A DNA stretch of 64,000 bases from Daphnia carinata (Eukaryota; Arthropoda; Branchiopoda; Diplostraca; Daphniidae), in assembly GCF_022539665.2 (NCBI RefSeq), contig NC_081338.1:4897679-4961678 (forward strand), in the 5' to 3' direction. The notes under the pieces were generated by a model. The model was not told where the DNA came from. It did not search any database and worked only from the letters and a program-made list of their open reading frames with translations. The translations under genes and the position numbers were made by a program. This document shows positions 26,701 to 38,500 of this stretch, in pieces (within the stretch, counting starts at the first letter, position 1; every line of letters starts with the position of its first letter).

Positions 26701-28823
26701 TTATCATTTCTCAAAGCTTTCCAAAGTTCCGACTCCAAATAATCGCTGTTTATTTCATTTGGATTATTATTAGCTGCAGCTGCACCTTCTTCTTCAGGGA
26801 ACTCTGACAACACGTCTGGCATTTTCTCCTGAAGTTCCGTAAATATATAGCAATCAATCAATTTCCATTGCTTACTGTACGTATTTCACATACCTCCATT
26901 GCTCGGCGGACGTGTTGGTTTATAACAGCACCGGCCTGAAATAATTTCTTAACCACAGGATGCAAGTTTTTGTGAACAGCCAATTCCAGGGGAGTAGCTT
27001 CACCATTATCTTGGACGTTTATGTCGATTGCAGGATGAGACAACAGCAGATCGTAATACAACCAACGGAATTCTTCAAATCCGGCTTTATTCCATTGACC
27101 TATGAGAATGTGCAATGGTGTCCTGCCTTCTCCATCACGCTGATTGACATTAGCTCCGAATCTTAAAAGAAGCTCCAAACTTTCAGGCCGGTTGTTTCTC
27201 ATCGCCAAGTGGATAGAGGACACTTTCCGTAATTGATTGAAATCATTCACCTCCGCACCAGCATCCAGCAGAAGTTCTTCGAATGCCAGCAACCCCCTTT
27301 GGATAGCCAGCTGAAGACAAGTAACATCGTGCGGGAATTCATGTAGCTTGTTAATCTAAAAATTATACATTTCGTGAATAAATACGATGAAGATGCATCT
27401 GTGAAAACACGAAAAATCTAGCACGCCAAAGAACCATTTTATTGTAACATGTTCAAAGTACTCGAATTCCATTGGGCACTTTGCCTGATTCGAATCGTGA
27501 TCTAGTGTAGGATAAAAGACGCGCCACAGGGGCTCTAGCTGAGGTAAACGGGACCAACTCTTTGAGTTTTTTTTTTTTTTGCATATTGAGCATAACAACG
27601 TGACTGGAAGGAACGGCAAATATGAGAGAACCATCTGTTCTCGATGACGACAAAAAATAAGTTTCCATTTCCCTATTCAACATTCTTGAGCAGATACTTA
27701 AAAGAGAAAATAATTTCATCGGCCGGCTCGTAAAGTTCCTTGAACCCAACGAAAACATATGTTAGTCTTTGTGCAATTCAAGTGTTTGGTCGTTGGATAA
27801 AAATTGTGCTGCTATGTTTGACCTCGTTAGTGTTTATTTACCTATGCTCCTCAGATGTAAACACTAGTCTTCCTTCCGCCTTTTATATACTCATTTACCA
27901 TATGTGTCGGTGTATTTTGGCTGGAGTGCAACCAACTAAAAGCCTGTCGGGAAAGCAAAACTCATTAACTCGTACAGCAAAGCCTGTCATTAAATAATAG
28001 TATATCATCAAGTATAGAGGGGCAAGATCAATCACCGCTAGAGGGGCTTTAACCCATGAAACTGAGCTTTTCGAGTCGTCTGGTTTTAATGGCTGACTGT
28101 GACAGGATACGGAGATGGAAAATTACATATACAGGTCATGTCACTTCACAAAATGCCGAGTATTGTACCTCTTTTATTGCCAACACACATTATCGATTGT
28201 GTTGTTCCACCTTTCTTTAGTGAAGGGCCGGGTGAGGAGGAAAAAACGTTAAAAAGAATGGCGAAAAAAGAGGCGTCGACTCTTTCAGGCCGCCATATTT
28301 GGTACATCAGAATCCGCCCTCGTTATTCGATCTGATATCATCAACGTTTTTAGAATCGCCTACAGACTGAGAACCAAATACGAGAAACATTCATTCCGAG
28401 GTAAAAAAAAAAAAAAATCCGTACAGTAAAAGATAAACCTATTCGCTTTTATTTGAACTTTCTGCATGCCTGTGCAACCTTTGACCAAGTCATGCGTGAC
28501 CAATTATCTGAGGGCAGCACTTTTCCTCGACAAACTCCGGATACACACGAACCCTTCGGCTACGTAATTTTTGTGTTTTTTTTTTTTGTGTGACTCTTCT
28601 TTCAGACATTGGAGAGTTGAATTATCGTCAGCAAGAATACGATCACGTTTAGCCAACAAACATCGTTATTTAAAAAAATTTGACAGACGAGAAGAAAAAA
28701 CTAAGAAACCTCATCCGGTGAAGCAGACGATAAGAGGGTTTTGAACGTTTCAAAATCTTCTTGTTCAATTGCTTGACGTAATTTAACCGAACGATCGGCC
28801 GACTTGCTATTCCGTCGTTCCAT
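23708..28823 (-). CDS. pain: TRPA-family cation channel, painless type
   Basis: Ankyrin-rich TRP channel for noxious heat or chemical sensing. First exon 28823-28710 (38 codons, MERRNSKSADRSVKLRQ..., ending SSASPDE) is in phase 0 with the next exon starting at 27355 (INKLHEFPHDVTCLQLAIQRG). This matches the N-terminus of Drosophila Painless in spacing. Ankyrin repeats follow (GAEVNDFNQLRKVSSIHLAM, GANVNQRDGEGRTPLHILIG, DNGEATPLELAVHKNLHPVV, INVNAQDAVGNTALHYAALS, GIKNHLGETAVKRI). The six-helix channel region begins about 25130 (HPLITSFLMLKWHNIRIFYY) and ends with LLNLLNGMAVSDTQ, a family signature after S6. The C-terminal exon (about 23914-23708) encodes a glutamine-rich coiled coil. Intron 1 is about 1.35 kb, much longer than the others, with a non-consensus GTTTCT donor. 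No coding exon within it was supported. Confidence 0.9.
27356..28709 (-). other. Long first intron of the painless-type gene
   Basis: About 1.35 kb. Several short open frames (for example 27453-27758 minus) break into poly-A or lack splice logic. A/T-rich homopolymers occur near 28400 and 28575. Position and length suit a first-intron regulatory region, but no motif is identified. Confidence 0.45.
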
Positions 28824-30110
28824 TATTATTCAAAGGTGCTGTGAGAAAGTCTTGGTCCGGTCAAACGGAAAAAAAAAACACCACCTAAGGAGCTTCTAAT
28901 GACACAGGTGGCATAGACCATGTAAGCGAGTTTCCGAACAAGTTGAACTGGTTCTCACGGTCACTTTATATCGAACGGAAGAACGGGTTCTAACATCACA
29001 CAATGGCCAATGGTAATGCAAGTCCGACAGTGTCACCTGTTTTCATCTAATTAGAGTTAACTCTTGATATAGATACAACGGATTCCACTGTAGCACATGT
29101 GCTAGACGTGACCACACCTTCCAAAGTACAAATGCCAACACCGGATCGTTACGCAGCACTTTATCCAACAGAGAGCACTCGATCCAGTACACGACCACGC
29201 CAGATCACTTTACTCACTGGAGATGGTAAATAAAACCGCGCATGATCGGTTTTCCAGCAACTCCACGATTGCTTTTCTTCTTTCTGGCGATCGTCCACAA
29301 TCGATAGATTTCGTTCGTATTTTTCGAGGAAATTAGAACCGGACACTGGGAAACACGTTAACATTCAACCGGCTGACGTGTGTGTGAACGGCACAAGGCA
29401 GGCAGGAAAAGAAATTAAAGACAGGTCTCGCGCGTGCCGTTCTTTCACGCGCTGCCGATCAACTGAAACCAACAACCGACACTGGTCCTTTCCAAGCACG
29501 CTCCGCAATGTTTCTAGTCGTGCTACCTCTATATCATCGACAATGAAATTTCCCGGACCGAAGCGGGAGGAGCAAGACAAACGGTGCACATCCTTTACTT
29601 TCGTTCGGAGACTCTCTCGGGATGTGGGATACGAATGGTAAACCTCAAAAATCGATTCTGAAAGAGTAGAGTTATCGATACATAGTTACTGGTAAAGTGA
29701 AAGTATGTTAAAATTTAAGTAAAGTTATTATCTAAGTGTGATTTTACAGGCGGTGATAGCGTCCATTCGAACGCAAGGTGGTATTAATAGAATTTTTAGT
29801 TCAAGTTTTCTCTTACCTTTCTTTCTTTATTTGAATATTTCATCAATAGATGGCTTTGATTTGTTTACATTTTAGTGGCATGCTATTTATTGGATAAAAA
29901 GAATCATAATAGTATAATTGGATCCCTTTATAGTAGAAAAGGAATAAGGTTTACCTAAATTGTGTTCTCGCCCAGGAATTACGAAGAAGAAATTAGCAAC
30001 ATTCGTGGTATATACGTCTATCTAATATCATCAACGTTTTGTTCAGGTCAACGTTTGTGTAATCGCTGTAATCGTGGTGTATGTTCTGTTTCGTTGCAGT
30101 TTTCTTCTAG
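28824..30110. promoter_or_regulatory. Divergent intergenic region, painless / Pcmt
   Basis: About 1.3 kb between start codons of divergent genes. A TATCGATA palindrome at 29673-29680 equals the DRE/DREF core promoter element known from Drosophila and lies about 430 bases before the Pcmt start. Open frames on both strands at 29160-29640 overlap each other and have no recognisable domains. Confidence 0.45.
29673..29680. promoter_or_regulatory. DRE-like motif TATCGATA
   Basis: Exact eight-base match to the insect DREF-binding element, in the divergent promoter of the painless-type and Pcmt genes. A single occurrence of an eight-base word, so chance is possible. Confidence 0.3.
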
Positions 30111-31176
30111 ATGCGATTAGGAAACAATCGAATTTTGGTATCTGCTGCATCCATTCTGACCATTTGGAGTGGAATCAACCATTTTTCAGCTATGGCTTGG
30201 AGGTCTCATGGCGTAAACAATCGTGATATGGTTTCACACTTGAAACGTAACTTTCCATTCTTTCTACTAAGGCCATTACATAATGTTTTCTTAAATTTAT
30301 TGGCAGGTAATGGAGTCTTCCATAGTCATGAAGTGGAAGAAGCCATGAACCAAGTGGACAGGAAATATTATTCGGAACACAATCCATATATGGATGCACC
30401 CCAGAGTATCGGATATGGAGCAACCATCAGTGCCCCTCACATGGTGGCTATTAAAATTTGTGTGTGTCCTGCATTCCATGTCTCACAAATCTGAGTTGTT
30501 TATTTAGCATGGTACTGTTCTGGAAGCACTGAAAGTTCATCTGATAAATGGAACTAGGGCACTTGATGTTGGCTCAGGCTCTGGCTACCTGACTGTCTGT
30601 ATGGCCTTGATGGTATTGGTGCAGTGTTGATGAATCAAGGAGCCTTTAATTGGTTACACTTCATGTATAGATGGGTGAAAAAGGACGTGTAATTGGAATC
30701 GACCATTTAAAAGGGCTAGTGGATTTGTCTTTAGCTAACGTGAAAAAAGACAAAGTCGGGCATAGTCTTCTACAGTCTCAACGCATCAAGCTAATAGGTA
30801 TGAGACTAAAAAAAACCTTTAAAAACACCAACTGTACCTGTATGTATGAGATAGTCGGAGATGGGCGGTTGGGATACCCTGAAGAAAGCCCGTTTGATGC
30901 CATTCACGTTGGAGCTGCGTCACCGTCCTTGCCTTACGCTGTTAGAACTATCGCATATGAACGAAATAGTTAATGATGGCTCACATTTTGTTCTCTTTGT
31001 AGCTGATGAATCAGCTAAAACCGGGAGGCCGTCTAATTGTTCCAGTTGGACCTGAAGGAGGCAACCAAACTTTGGAACAAATCGATCGAAAAGAGGATGG
31101 CACATTCACGCATAGATCTTTAATGGGCGTCATGTATGTTCCTTTGACTGAGAAGGATCAGCAATGGCCGTATTGA
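30111..31176 (+). CDS. Pcmt: Protein-L-isoaspartate(D-aspartate) O-methyltransferase
   Basis: Methylates abnormal L-isoaspartyl residues from S-adenosylmethionine as a protein-repair step. Exons: 30111 onward ([14 protein letters not shown]...SHLK), [75 protein letters not shown] and the last exon [18 protein letters not shown] ending QQWPY. The AdoMet site [12 protein letters not shown], the substrate segment [17 protein letters not shown] and the family end [11 protein letters not shown] are intact. The first 27 residues add a hydrophobic stretch before MAWRSHG, which is where the common cytosolic form begins (ATG at 30192). Some human PCMT1 isoforms carry a comparable hydrophobic leader. 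A bZIP gene converges from the right. AATAAA at 31298. Confidence 0.95.
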
Positions 31177-32093
31177 ACCAACTTAGAACTCCAAATGAAA
31201 GTTCACCAGACGACGTATTGGACTTAAGTATTGTCTTGGCTCGATTAATTAAAAGCTTTCCTGGCTTTACAAAATTTAAACTAATTCCAAATGTTCCAAT
31301 AAAGAGGCATAAAAATCAAGCGATTCCTTGCCGGTAAATATTGCCAGCCGGATAAACTTGAAAATGTGTTCATTCCATATTTTTCTAAACAAAAAAGATT
31401 TCACATTATTTTTTTTATTAAAGCATTTCTCTTCCTCACTACAAACACGTAGTATACATTCCAAGAGAAGTCGAAATTTCTCAGAAGAAAAAGAACACGA
31501 CGAAGAAATTTGGGCAGCAAATTGCGAGCACTTTTTTTTTGTTCTTTTGTGTTTTCGTTTTAAAGCTAATAAAATCTCTATAACATAAGAGGCAAGTAGT
31601 AATACGACAGCACAATTAGGGGGCAAGTAAATATAATTACCAATGACAGTGATAAGCGTAAACTATTTCCCCAAACAAACCAAAAAAGAAACTTACAGAA
31701 AAAAATACCCTGTAATGGAAAAGTCTTCAAAACGTAGCTTCTTTTCGTTGTTTTTACGTATAAAACGAAGGTTCCGCACGTAACATACTGAGAATAATTT
31801 TAAAGTTAAATCTCATCAAGGCTTTGCACTTTGATTGGCCGAGGGCGAAACAGGTTGGCATTTCAAAGAAAATTAAAACCAAAGAGTTAAAAAGAGTGAT
31901 CATAAAAAAACACCATAAATTATAAAGACGCTGTCCTCCACACAAAAAATCCCGTTGATTTAATTACAAACCGATATAACGATCTTATTGATTTTTTTTT
32001 GTCACACACGAGAAATTCTTTTCCTCTGTGAAGATTGTTTTGTTTAAAAAAATAAAATTTGTTACTCGACACTCCAATTTTGAAACAACACTT
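31177..32093. other. 3' region between convergent Pcmt and bZIP genes
   Basis: About 900 bases, very A/T-rich, with a plus-strand AATAAA at 31298 serving Pcmt and a minus-strand AATAAA at about 31414 possibly serving the bZIP gene, giving it a 3' UTR of nearly 700 bases. No coding exon supported. Confidence 0.5.
31298..31303 (+). terminator. Polyadenylation signal of Pcmt
   Basis: AATAAA about 120 bases downstream of the Pcmt stop codon. Confidence 0.6.
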
Positions 32094-33743
32094 CTAACTG
32101 TTGTAAATCATACAACGCAATTTGGCCGTCTCGTTCTTGAGATTGGCCAGCTCGAAACGAAGCTTGAGGTTTTCCTGTTCGAGGAATGCGGCGCGGATAG
32201 CGATCTCGTCTTCCTTGGCACGTCGGGCGTCACGGGATCTCTTGGCAGCTTCGTTATTCTTTCGTCTTCTTTCCCAGTAAGCTTCATCCTTGATTTCCTC
32301 GCCATTCCGTCCGCGTTTTTTGCCTCCACTTCCGTTAGATGAAGAGTGGCCTGAAGTCGTGGCAGCCATAGCGGAGACGGGCATCATTCCTCCACCGGGG
32401 GACGTCCCCAGTAAAGACATATCTCCGACGTTATTGTTAATGGCTGGAGATTTGATGCCTCCACTAGGTGCGTGGATGGAATCATTGGCGGAGTGCTCGG
32501 AATCGTCATCGTTGCTAATCAGCCGCATATCCGTTACAGAGACCGTTCCACGAATATGAGTCGCTTCAGGTACATCACTGTCATTTCCATTGTGTCCTAG
32601 AGACATAACATTTCCTTGTTATTGACTAATCCATTTGGCGTCATATAATAAATATTTAACTTACCGTGAATAGTGTTGTCGTCACTGTCGCCGTTGACGC
32701 TGTTGGATCGGCTGTGGCCATTTTCGTTGGTACTTTTGCGTTTGGACTTTGTGGCATTGACTTGAGACAACATTTGACGTCTGAATTCAGCGTAAGCGTC
32801 GTTTGAGGCTTGCGTCATGACAGTTTCTTCTCCAGCATTGTGATTTCCAGCCATCGGTAATCCGTAAAGGCCTAATGGAAGACTCATAGGATCGCGAGGG
32901 TAAGCTAAAATGGTAAACGAGGAAGCCGTTAAGTTCGATTCGTCGCATTACTTATTGTGATAAAATTTTCTTACCTTTGAAGGGTCTAGGATTTTTGCCA
33001 CCTTTTCCACCATTTGTAACTGCCGCCAAATTCGACAAAAGCTGGGTGGTGGCCGCCGTAATGGCCGGATCGATTCCGCCATTCACAGCCGCCCGACTGT
33101 TTTGTAAAGCTGCAAGCGGTCCATAGATGGCGCTGAGGGCTGCGGGTAAAGGAGACGGAACTTGGGGCATCCGATTAGGCTGTTGAGGCAGCTGGATTTC
33201 ACGTGGTTGCTGGGCAAGAGGAGATCCGCCTAGCGGACTCTTGGCCGGCATAGGTGGTTCATTGTCCGATTGAGGTGAATTGGAACACAAATCCGATACT
33301 CCGCTTTCACTCGAATGACTGGTGGCCGGCATGACCCAGCTGGGCGTAGGGAAATGGCCGTGGAGGCTATGATGTAGCTGATGATGATCGTGACCATTGC
33401 TCGGCCTAACAGCAACTTTGGCCGTGATCTTAGGTTCTGGTTTTTTAGCCGAAAAATCCAAAGGTTGATCTTCCCCATCCTCTAATTGGTGTTGGTGGAC
33501 ATCCTCTTCGTCATTATAACGATCGTCCATGTATTCCCCACTTTCAGCTAATAAAATCATAATGAATTGTTAGCAAGTGATTACGTTATGTTTGTATGTG
33601 TTTCTATCATTACCTTTGATGGAGACATGATGGTGAGACATCGAAACTCTTTGCTGCTGTTGTTGAATTTGTCCAAAGATGCTGAAACGCACAGGCCGTG
33701 GCCGTTCTTCATCATGTTGGGTTTCTTCTCCTCTGCTGGACAT
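32094..33743 (-). CDS. PAR-type bZIP transcription factor (Pdp1 / giant / CES-2 group)
   Basis: Sequence-specific DNA-binding dimeric regulator. ATG at 33743 ([17 protein letters not shown]), intron, exon 33560 to about 32970, third exon from about 32900, last exon 32606-32094. Near the C-terminus: [20 protein letters not shown] then [20 protein letters not shown] and a leucine zipper [19 protein letters not shown], with the protein ending shortly after at MIYNS. The [13 protein letters not shown] basic region is that of PAR/giant-type factors, not C/EBP or ATF. Upstream are polyglutamine and histidine-rich stretches, glycine/serine linkers, and QPLDFSAKK, a variant of the PxDLS motif that recruits the CtBP corepressor. 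The basic region favours a Drosophila giant or CG7786-like or nematode CES-2-like factor; the exact orthologue cannot be settled by eye. An 8-kb region rich in nuclear-receptor half-sites lies immediately upstream. Confidence 0.88.
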
Positions 33744-34232
33744 TTTCTTTCAATTAAAGAAACCTAAAATTCACGTGTTTAAGTAACATTAGACACAGGA
33801 CGCTGTGATCGAATGAAATTGGGTGTGTTTACCTTTGGGTGATGTTGGAAACAAGAGTATTCCGTGGTAGAGGAGATGAAAAAGAAAACAAACTATTGAA
33901 AATGTGGAATGAAAGATAGTTGAAACAAGTTCTCTCTTTTTTGCGGACCAGATTGCGACTAGCCTGTACGGTTGGCAAAGTTCGACTGACAGAAAAGGTT
34001 GCACACACACTCTGGATTTGATGGTTCGAGGTCACTGGTGTGGGCTTGACCTCGTAATGGCTCGAAAAAGGGGGGGGGGAAGGCTTTGGGTGGTGGGTTG
34101 TCCCTTCTTCTTTCTCCTAACACATATGTGAGTCTCCTCCCCATCCACCACTCACCCTTTATGTGGTAATGCTTGCCATATAGGGTCAAGCCACATAAAA
34201 CAGGAGAAAGAAGTGAAAAGACTAGACCACCA

Positions 34233-34255
34233 CCAGATGACCTAAGGTCATCTGG
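34233..34255. promoter_or_regulatory. Palindrome with everted AGGTCA half-sites (ER1)
   Basis: Two perfect 10-base arms (CCAGATGACC and GGTCATCTGG) flank a 3-base centre. The palindrome contains TGACCT and AGGTCA separated by one base, a nuclear-receptor everted repeat. It lies about 500 bases upstream of the bZIP start codon. Confidence 0.5.
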
Positions 34256-35549
34256 CTCTTTTCTAACCGACTACCCTTGGGGCTTTCTTTTGTCTCTTAT
34301 GTTTTTTTGTTTTTTTTTTGTGCTCGGGGAAACTAGAGTTTAGCCTTACATTATTGATTAGAAAATTCGACTATCTCAATTTAGTTCTATTACATTAATT
34401 GGCGTATTCGATTAGCGCCGTTAGAGGGCTTGAAACTTGTTCTGAGTAAACAGCAACCTCTGCGGGACGAGATTTCTCAGAAAGAGCATGGCTGATACGA
34501 TGACTCTTGCCTGCAATTATTACGTTGATAAACTGTTTACGTTATTCCCGAGTGTTTTTAAGTAAAACTATAAAGTGAAGTTTGATTCATTTCGTCAGAC
34601 TATTTCTCTCAGTGCTTTCGATGTTAGTGAAAAGAAAAATCACATCAGAATGATAATTCCAGCAAACTGACGGCCAGACGGTGGTCTCATCTTTCCCAAG
34701 CCCGTTTCGCATTATCCTGTAAAAGTAGAAAGAAAAAAAGGAATGGGATGTGCATACTGGGCAACTTTTAATGTCGGAAATCTAACGGAACATTTTCTCT
34801 TGTGTACGTCGGATGGGCAGCGAGTGGTCATTGCACGGCGGGGGTGGAAGGTTAACGCAGCATGTCCAGAAGAGAAAAGAAGTTGATGGTCTTTTTCTTT
34901 TCTTGAGGGGGTGGAGAAAGAAAGCCAGGAGAAAAGAGGGGCTTTCTTAGTTATTAGAGAAAAAAACGCCGAATGAAAAAAACGAGGTCAGCTCAGGCCA
35001 ATGACCGAGTCTGCACCGCAGCAATTCAATCCACACAACAAGAATACGTTTTCTGGTTCATCTCTAGCAGATGAAATTCGTCGTCTGACCTCAGGTCGAT
35101 GACCGGTTTCATCTTCTTTGGCTGCAGGGGGTTTATCAGAAAGAATCAAAGTTTGTTCATCTGCTACGAAACCTCTCGTTATTTGATTGAGATACCAAAA
35201 AAAAAAAGGTGTTTGAGTTTTTAAAGCTTTAGCAAAATTGACAATCCGACCGGAAGGTTTGTGTCCACGAGGAAAGAGCATCCAGCAGGTCACCGACCTG
35301 TTTCTGAATTGCCCAGCATCTCGCGCGATCTCTGTCGTATTTCTCAGGTGAACACACCGTTGTGTACGTGTTATAGTAACAAAACAAAAATGGCTGACGT
35401 GTGTAGAGGTAGAAAGGGTCAGAGATCTCAGGTCATCGGCCCTTGTGCTGTGTAATGAACCAAGTGCGGTGTTTTATAGCCTTTCACATGCTGTCTCAAG
35501 AGGAATACCTTGTCACCATAAAAATGACCTAACTTGAAAGAAGAAAGAG

Positions 35550-35565
35550 AGGTCATCCCAGGTCA
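35550..35565 (+). promoter_or_regulatory. Direct repeat AGGTCA-N4-AGGTCA (DR4)
   Basis: Two perfect AGGTCA half-sites spaced by TCCC. DR4 is the classical response-element geometry for several RXR/USP heterodimers, including EcR/USP, which tolerates direct repeats. A further half-site, TGACCT, lies at 35525-35530. Confidence 0.5.
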
Positions 35566-38500
35566 ATCTTCTATTGTTCTTCCTTCTTTCGACCAGTGTG
35601 GGGGATAACACAAAGAGATGCAATGCTTCATCCCACAGATCCAAATGAGATTGGACTATTGGGAACGAAGAGGACGCCATCTACGATGCATCGCGTCGGT
35701 GATAACCTGCCACAAACTTCAAGGTAAGAATTTTTTTGATTCAAATAGATAATTCCGACTCAACTATTCCGACGTAAAGAAACTTAAATAACATTTAAAT
35801 TCTTCAGTGTGGAATGTTTTTATTGCATGCATATTGTTGTTGGTTATTTCCATGCACGCATAAATGACTTTCGCTAATATGAAACTAGTAAAATAGCCCG
35901 CGAAATTTTTAAAGCGAACAAAAATTTTTTATATTGGTCTGGATGCACTAAATGGAAAGATGGCGCATTTTTTCTTGCCTTTAAACCATTTTTGTCCTTT
36001 CTTTTCGATGGGATTTTTATGGCGGACGGATGCAATTTATGAAATCCGTATCCTCTAAAAGTCAATGACTTCTTAAAATTCCCTTTCTAAATGGAATGGC
36101 TAGTATTGGCGAATTCCCAAACGTTGAATGCCATCGCCATCGACGTAAAATCCCAAAATTTCCCAGATTGGACTCTTATTGGGTCTAATTCCTAGGGTAA
36201 CGCAGATTGCGACGTAACTAACGCCAGTTATATAACATTGCAAACAGGAAATTTTGCACAACAACTTTTTTCTCTTCTTGGAATCTGTTTAGCCAACAAC
36301 TCTCGACAGTATCCACCCCTATTAGTTTCTTCCAAAAGCCTTATGATGGTTGACCTCATCTCTGATCAGGTCAGCCGTGTCTGCATGGGCGTATCGTAAA
36401 TCCTGCAGGATTAAAAGCGCCAGAGTAACGAGCCTGTAACGTCCAGATTGTTCAGGGCCCAAAAGGATTCAGTTTCTTTTCCTACTGCCGCTCCTATTGT
36501 ATTTGAGTAATGATCCTTGATTAACGAACAGCAGTGGGACTCGGCAATGCCCACCTGCCTGAAGATTGTAATCAGGGTCACACGGCAAACAATCAGCTCT
36601 TCGGTTACAGTTTTTATAATTCGCACAGACAAACAGCAGGTGATTCCAAAAAGCTCCGAAATCTATTTCAGTTTAAAATTATTTATGGTCCCTCCATAGC
36701 CTTCTCCCAATGGGTTATCTTGCATTTAGAGGTTTTCTGAAGAACTTAAGGTAACGCAAGTTACATAAATCACTTGTGCAACGTCTCATTTTTTTTTTGC
36801 TGCGTCATTTTTCGTTGGAATCAACAGTTTAACAGAAATCTTGTATACCGAGGAAGGTTTTACCCCAGTGGTACCATGTAACCGGTCCCTGTTTTCCCCA
36901 ACGGCCCTGGTCTGGGAGGGCAAAATAACGAACTTGTCTTTTTCTTTTTTATCGCCAGTTTAATTTCCGAAATCGTGTGAAAATTGGCTCTAGGGTTTGT
37001 TAAATAACTGCACTATGCATGCGTTTCGAACATTACATAAAATTTAAAAATCCCGTAAACAATGCATGAAAACCTCAACGAATTGGGATCAATGTGCGAT
37101 GAGGAACGTTATGTAACGTTCTGTCATTTAAACTTCTTTTGCAAGCGGCGCAATCAGTTGACCGTTTAAACATTGAATTTAAAGAATTCGTTAATTTCAT
37201 TGTGTTTCGACACATAGCTGAATTCTAAATAGCCTTTAAACCATTTGTTCTCATCCCCATTTTTATTGAAACGTTGAACTTTATGCAATTGCAAATGAAG
37301 TTTGCCGCATGTCATCCATTATAATTGTCAGTTTGGCTTCTCTAGTCTCTCCAGAGGGATGGTAGGGCCAACATTTCTCTTCTATATGCGATGAAACCTC
37401 CCATCCAGAAGAAGCCACCATCAAAAATAGAGAGAGAAAAAAAGGGATATAGTATAATGATGGCTATGGGTTGTGTATCGATGCATTCCTCGACTTATTC
37501 AGGCCATTTGAGGTCGATTCGCATTGACCTCTTGTGCTGCTGCTAGAAGAAGAAAAACTTTTTTTTTTTAAATAATATTTCCTATATCCTTTTGAGGGCT
37601 TATATCTATGCGAAGTTTCCCTTAAACGTGTATAGATCGGATCCTTTTGTCTGGCACCAATGAGTTGTAAGGTTGCGGATAGATTTTTTTTTAATGCACA
37701 TCAGCAAAAGACCCCCTCAGCCCGGCTCCCTTTTTGAAGTTTTTTAGGTATAGAAACCCTTTTTTCAATTTTTGCAAAAAAACTTTCACCTCGATCACAA
37801 CAGCAGGCCGCACCTTTTTAAGCCTTTTCCTTGGTCTAATCCTCCCACCTATCTTGCTATGAATAGCAGGTAAAATATAACTTGGTCCTTTTTCTATATA
37901 CTGCATCACTACGCTTTATATAAGATATTGGCATCATCTTTAATGTTGGGTCGGCTGTTTGAAAATTGAATAGAATCCCCTCGTCAATTTTCAGCAAGTC
38001 TAGGAAAACGATGTCGTTCATTTGAACGCGAGATACATGCCAAAATAGATTTCTGCGATTTAATTACTCGTTTTGAAAGATGCCTTACATTGGCTGTGCG
38101 GGGGCTTGCTGGCGTTCTTATCTATCGTAAATATAACTGCCATTTAGTGAAAATGTAGATACGTACACATAAACACTTTAAGGGCTGACCAACTGGAATT
38201 ATTATCTTATCGCCAAGAGGAAAAAAGAAGGAATTATTCATATCAACTTGATGGACATGTCCTCATAGTTCTCGAAGGAATAATATATCTATCGGGTTAT
38301 ACGTAACAATCTAATCGATACATAGAAACTTGTCATTCGTGTCATCAGCAATCCCAATTGAAAAGTGCTAAATGATTTGAAAATTATTCCATATCGTTGA
38401 CGTAAAATAAGAGAATGAATTCAAAGTGATAGCTGATGGACGGATGTTGTTTATTCACCTCTTAACAAAAAAGCTACACCCAAGTCATACCGTGGCACAG

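Noticed and set aside
29160-29641. Opposed open frames in the painless/Pcmt divergent region
   Set aside because: Both strands are open over the same bases, with arginine/serine-rich translations and no domain; typical of CG-richer promoter DNA.
34988-35293. 101-codon minus-strand open frame in the half-site region
   Set aside because: First codon is not ATG in the full reading, contains a poly-A-derived run, and shows no recognisable domain. The nuclear-receptor-like hexamers explain its non-random look better.
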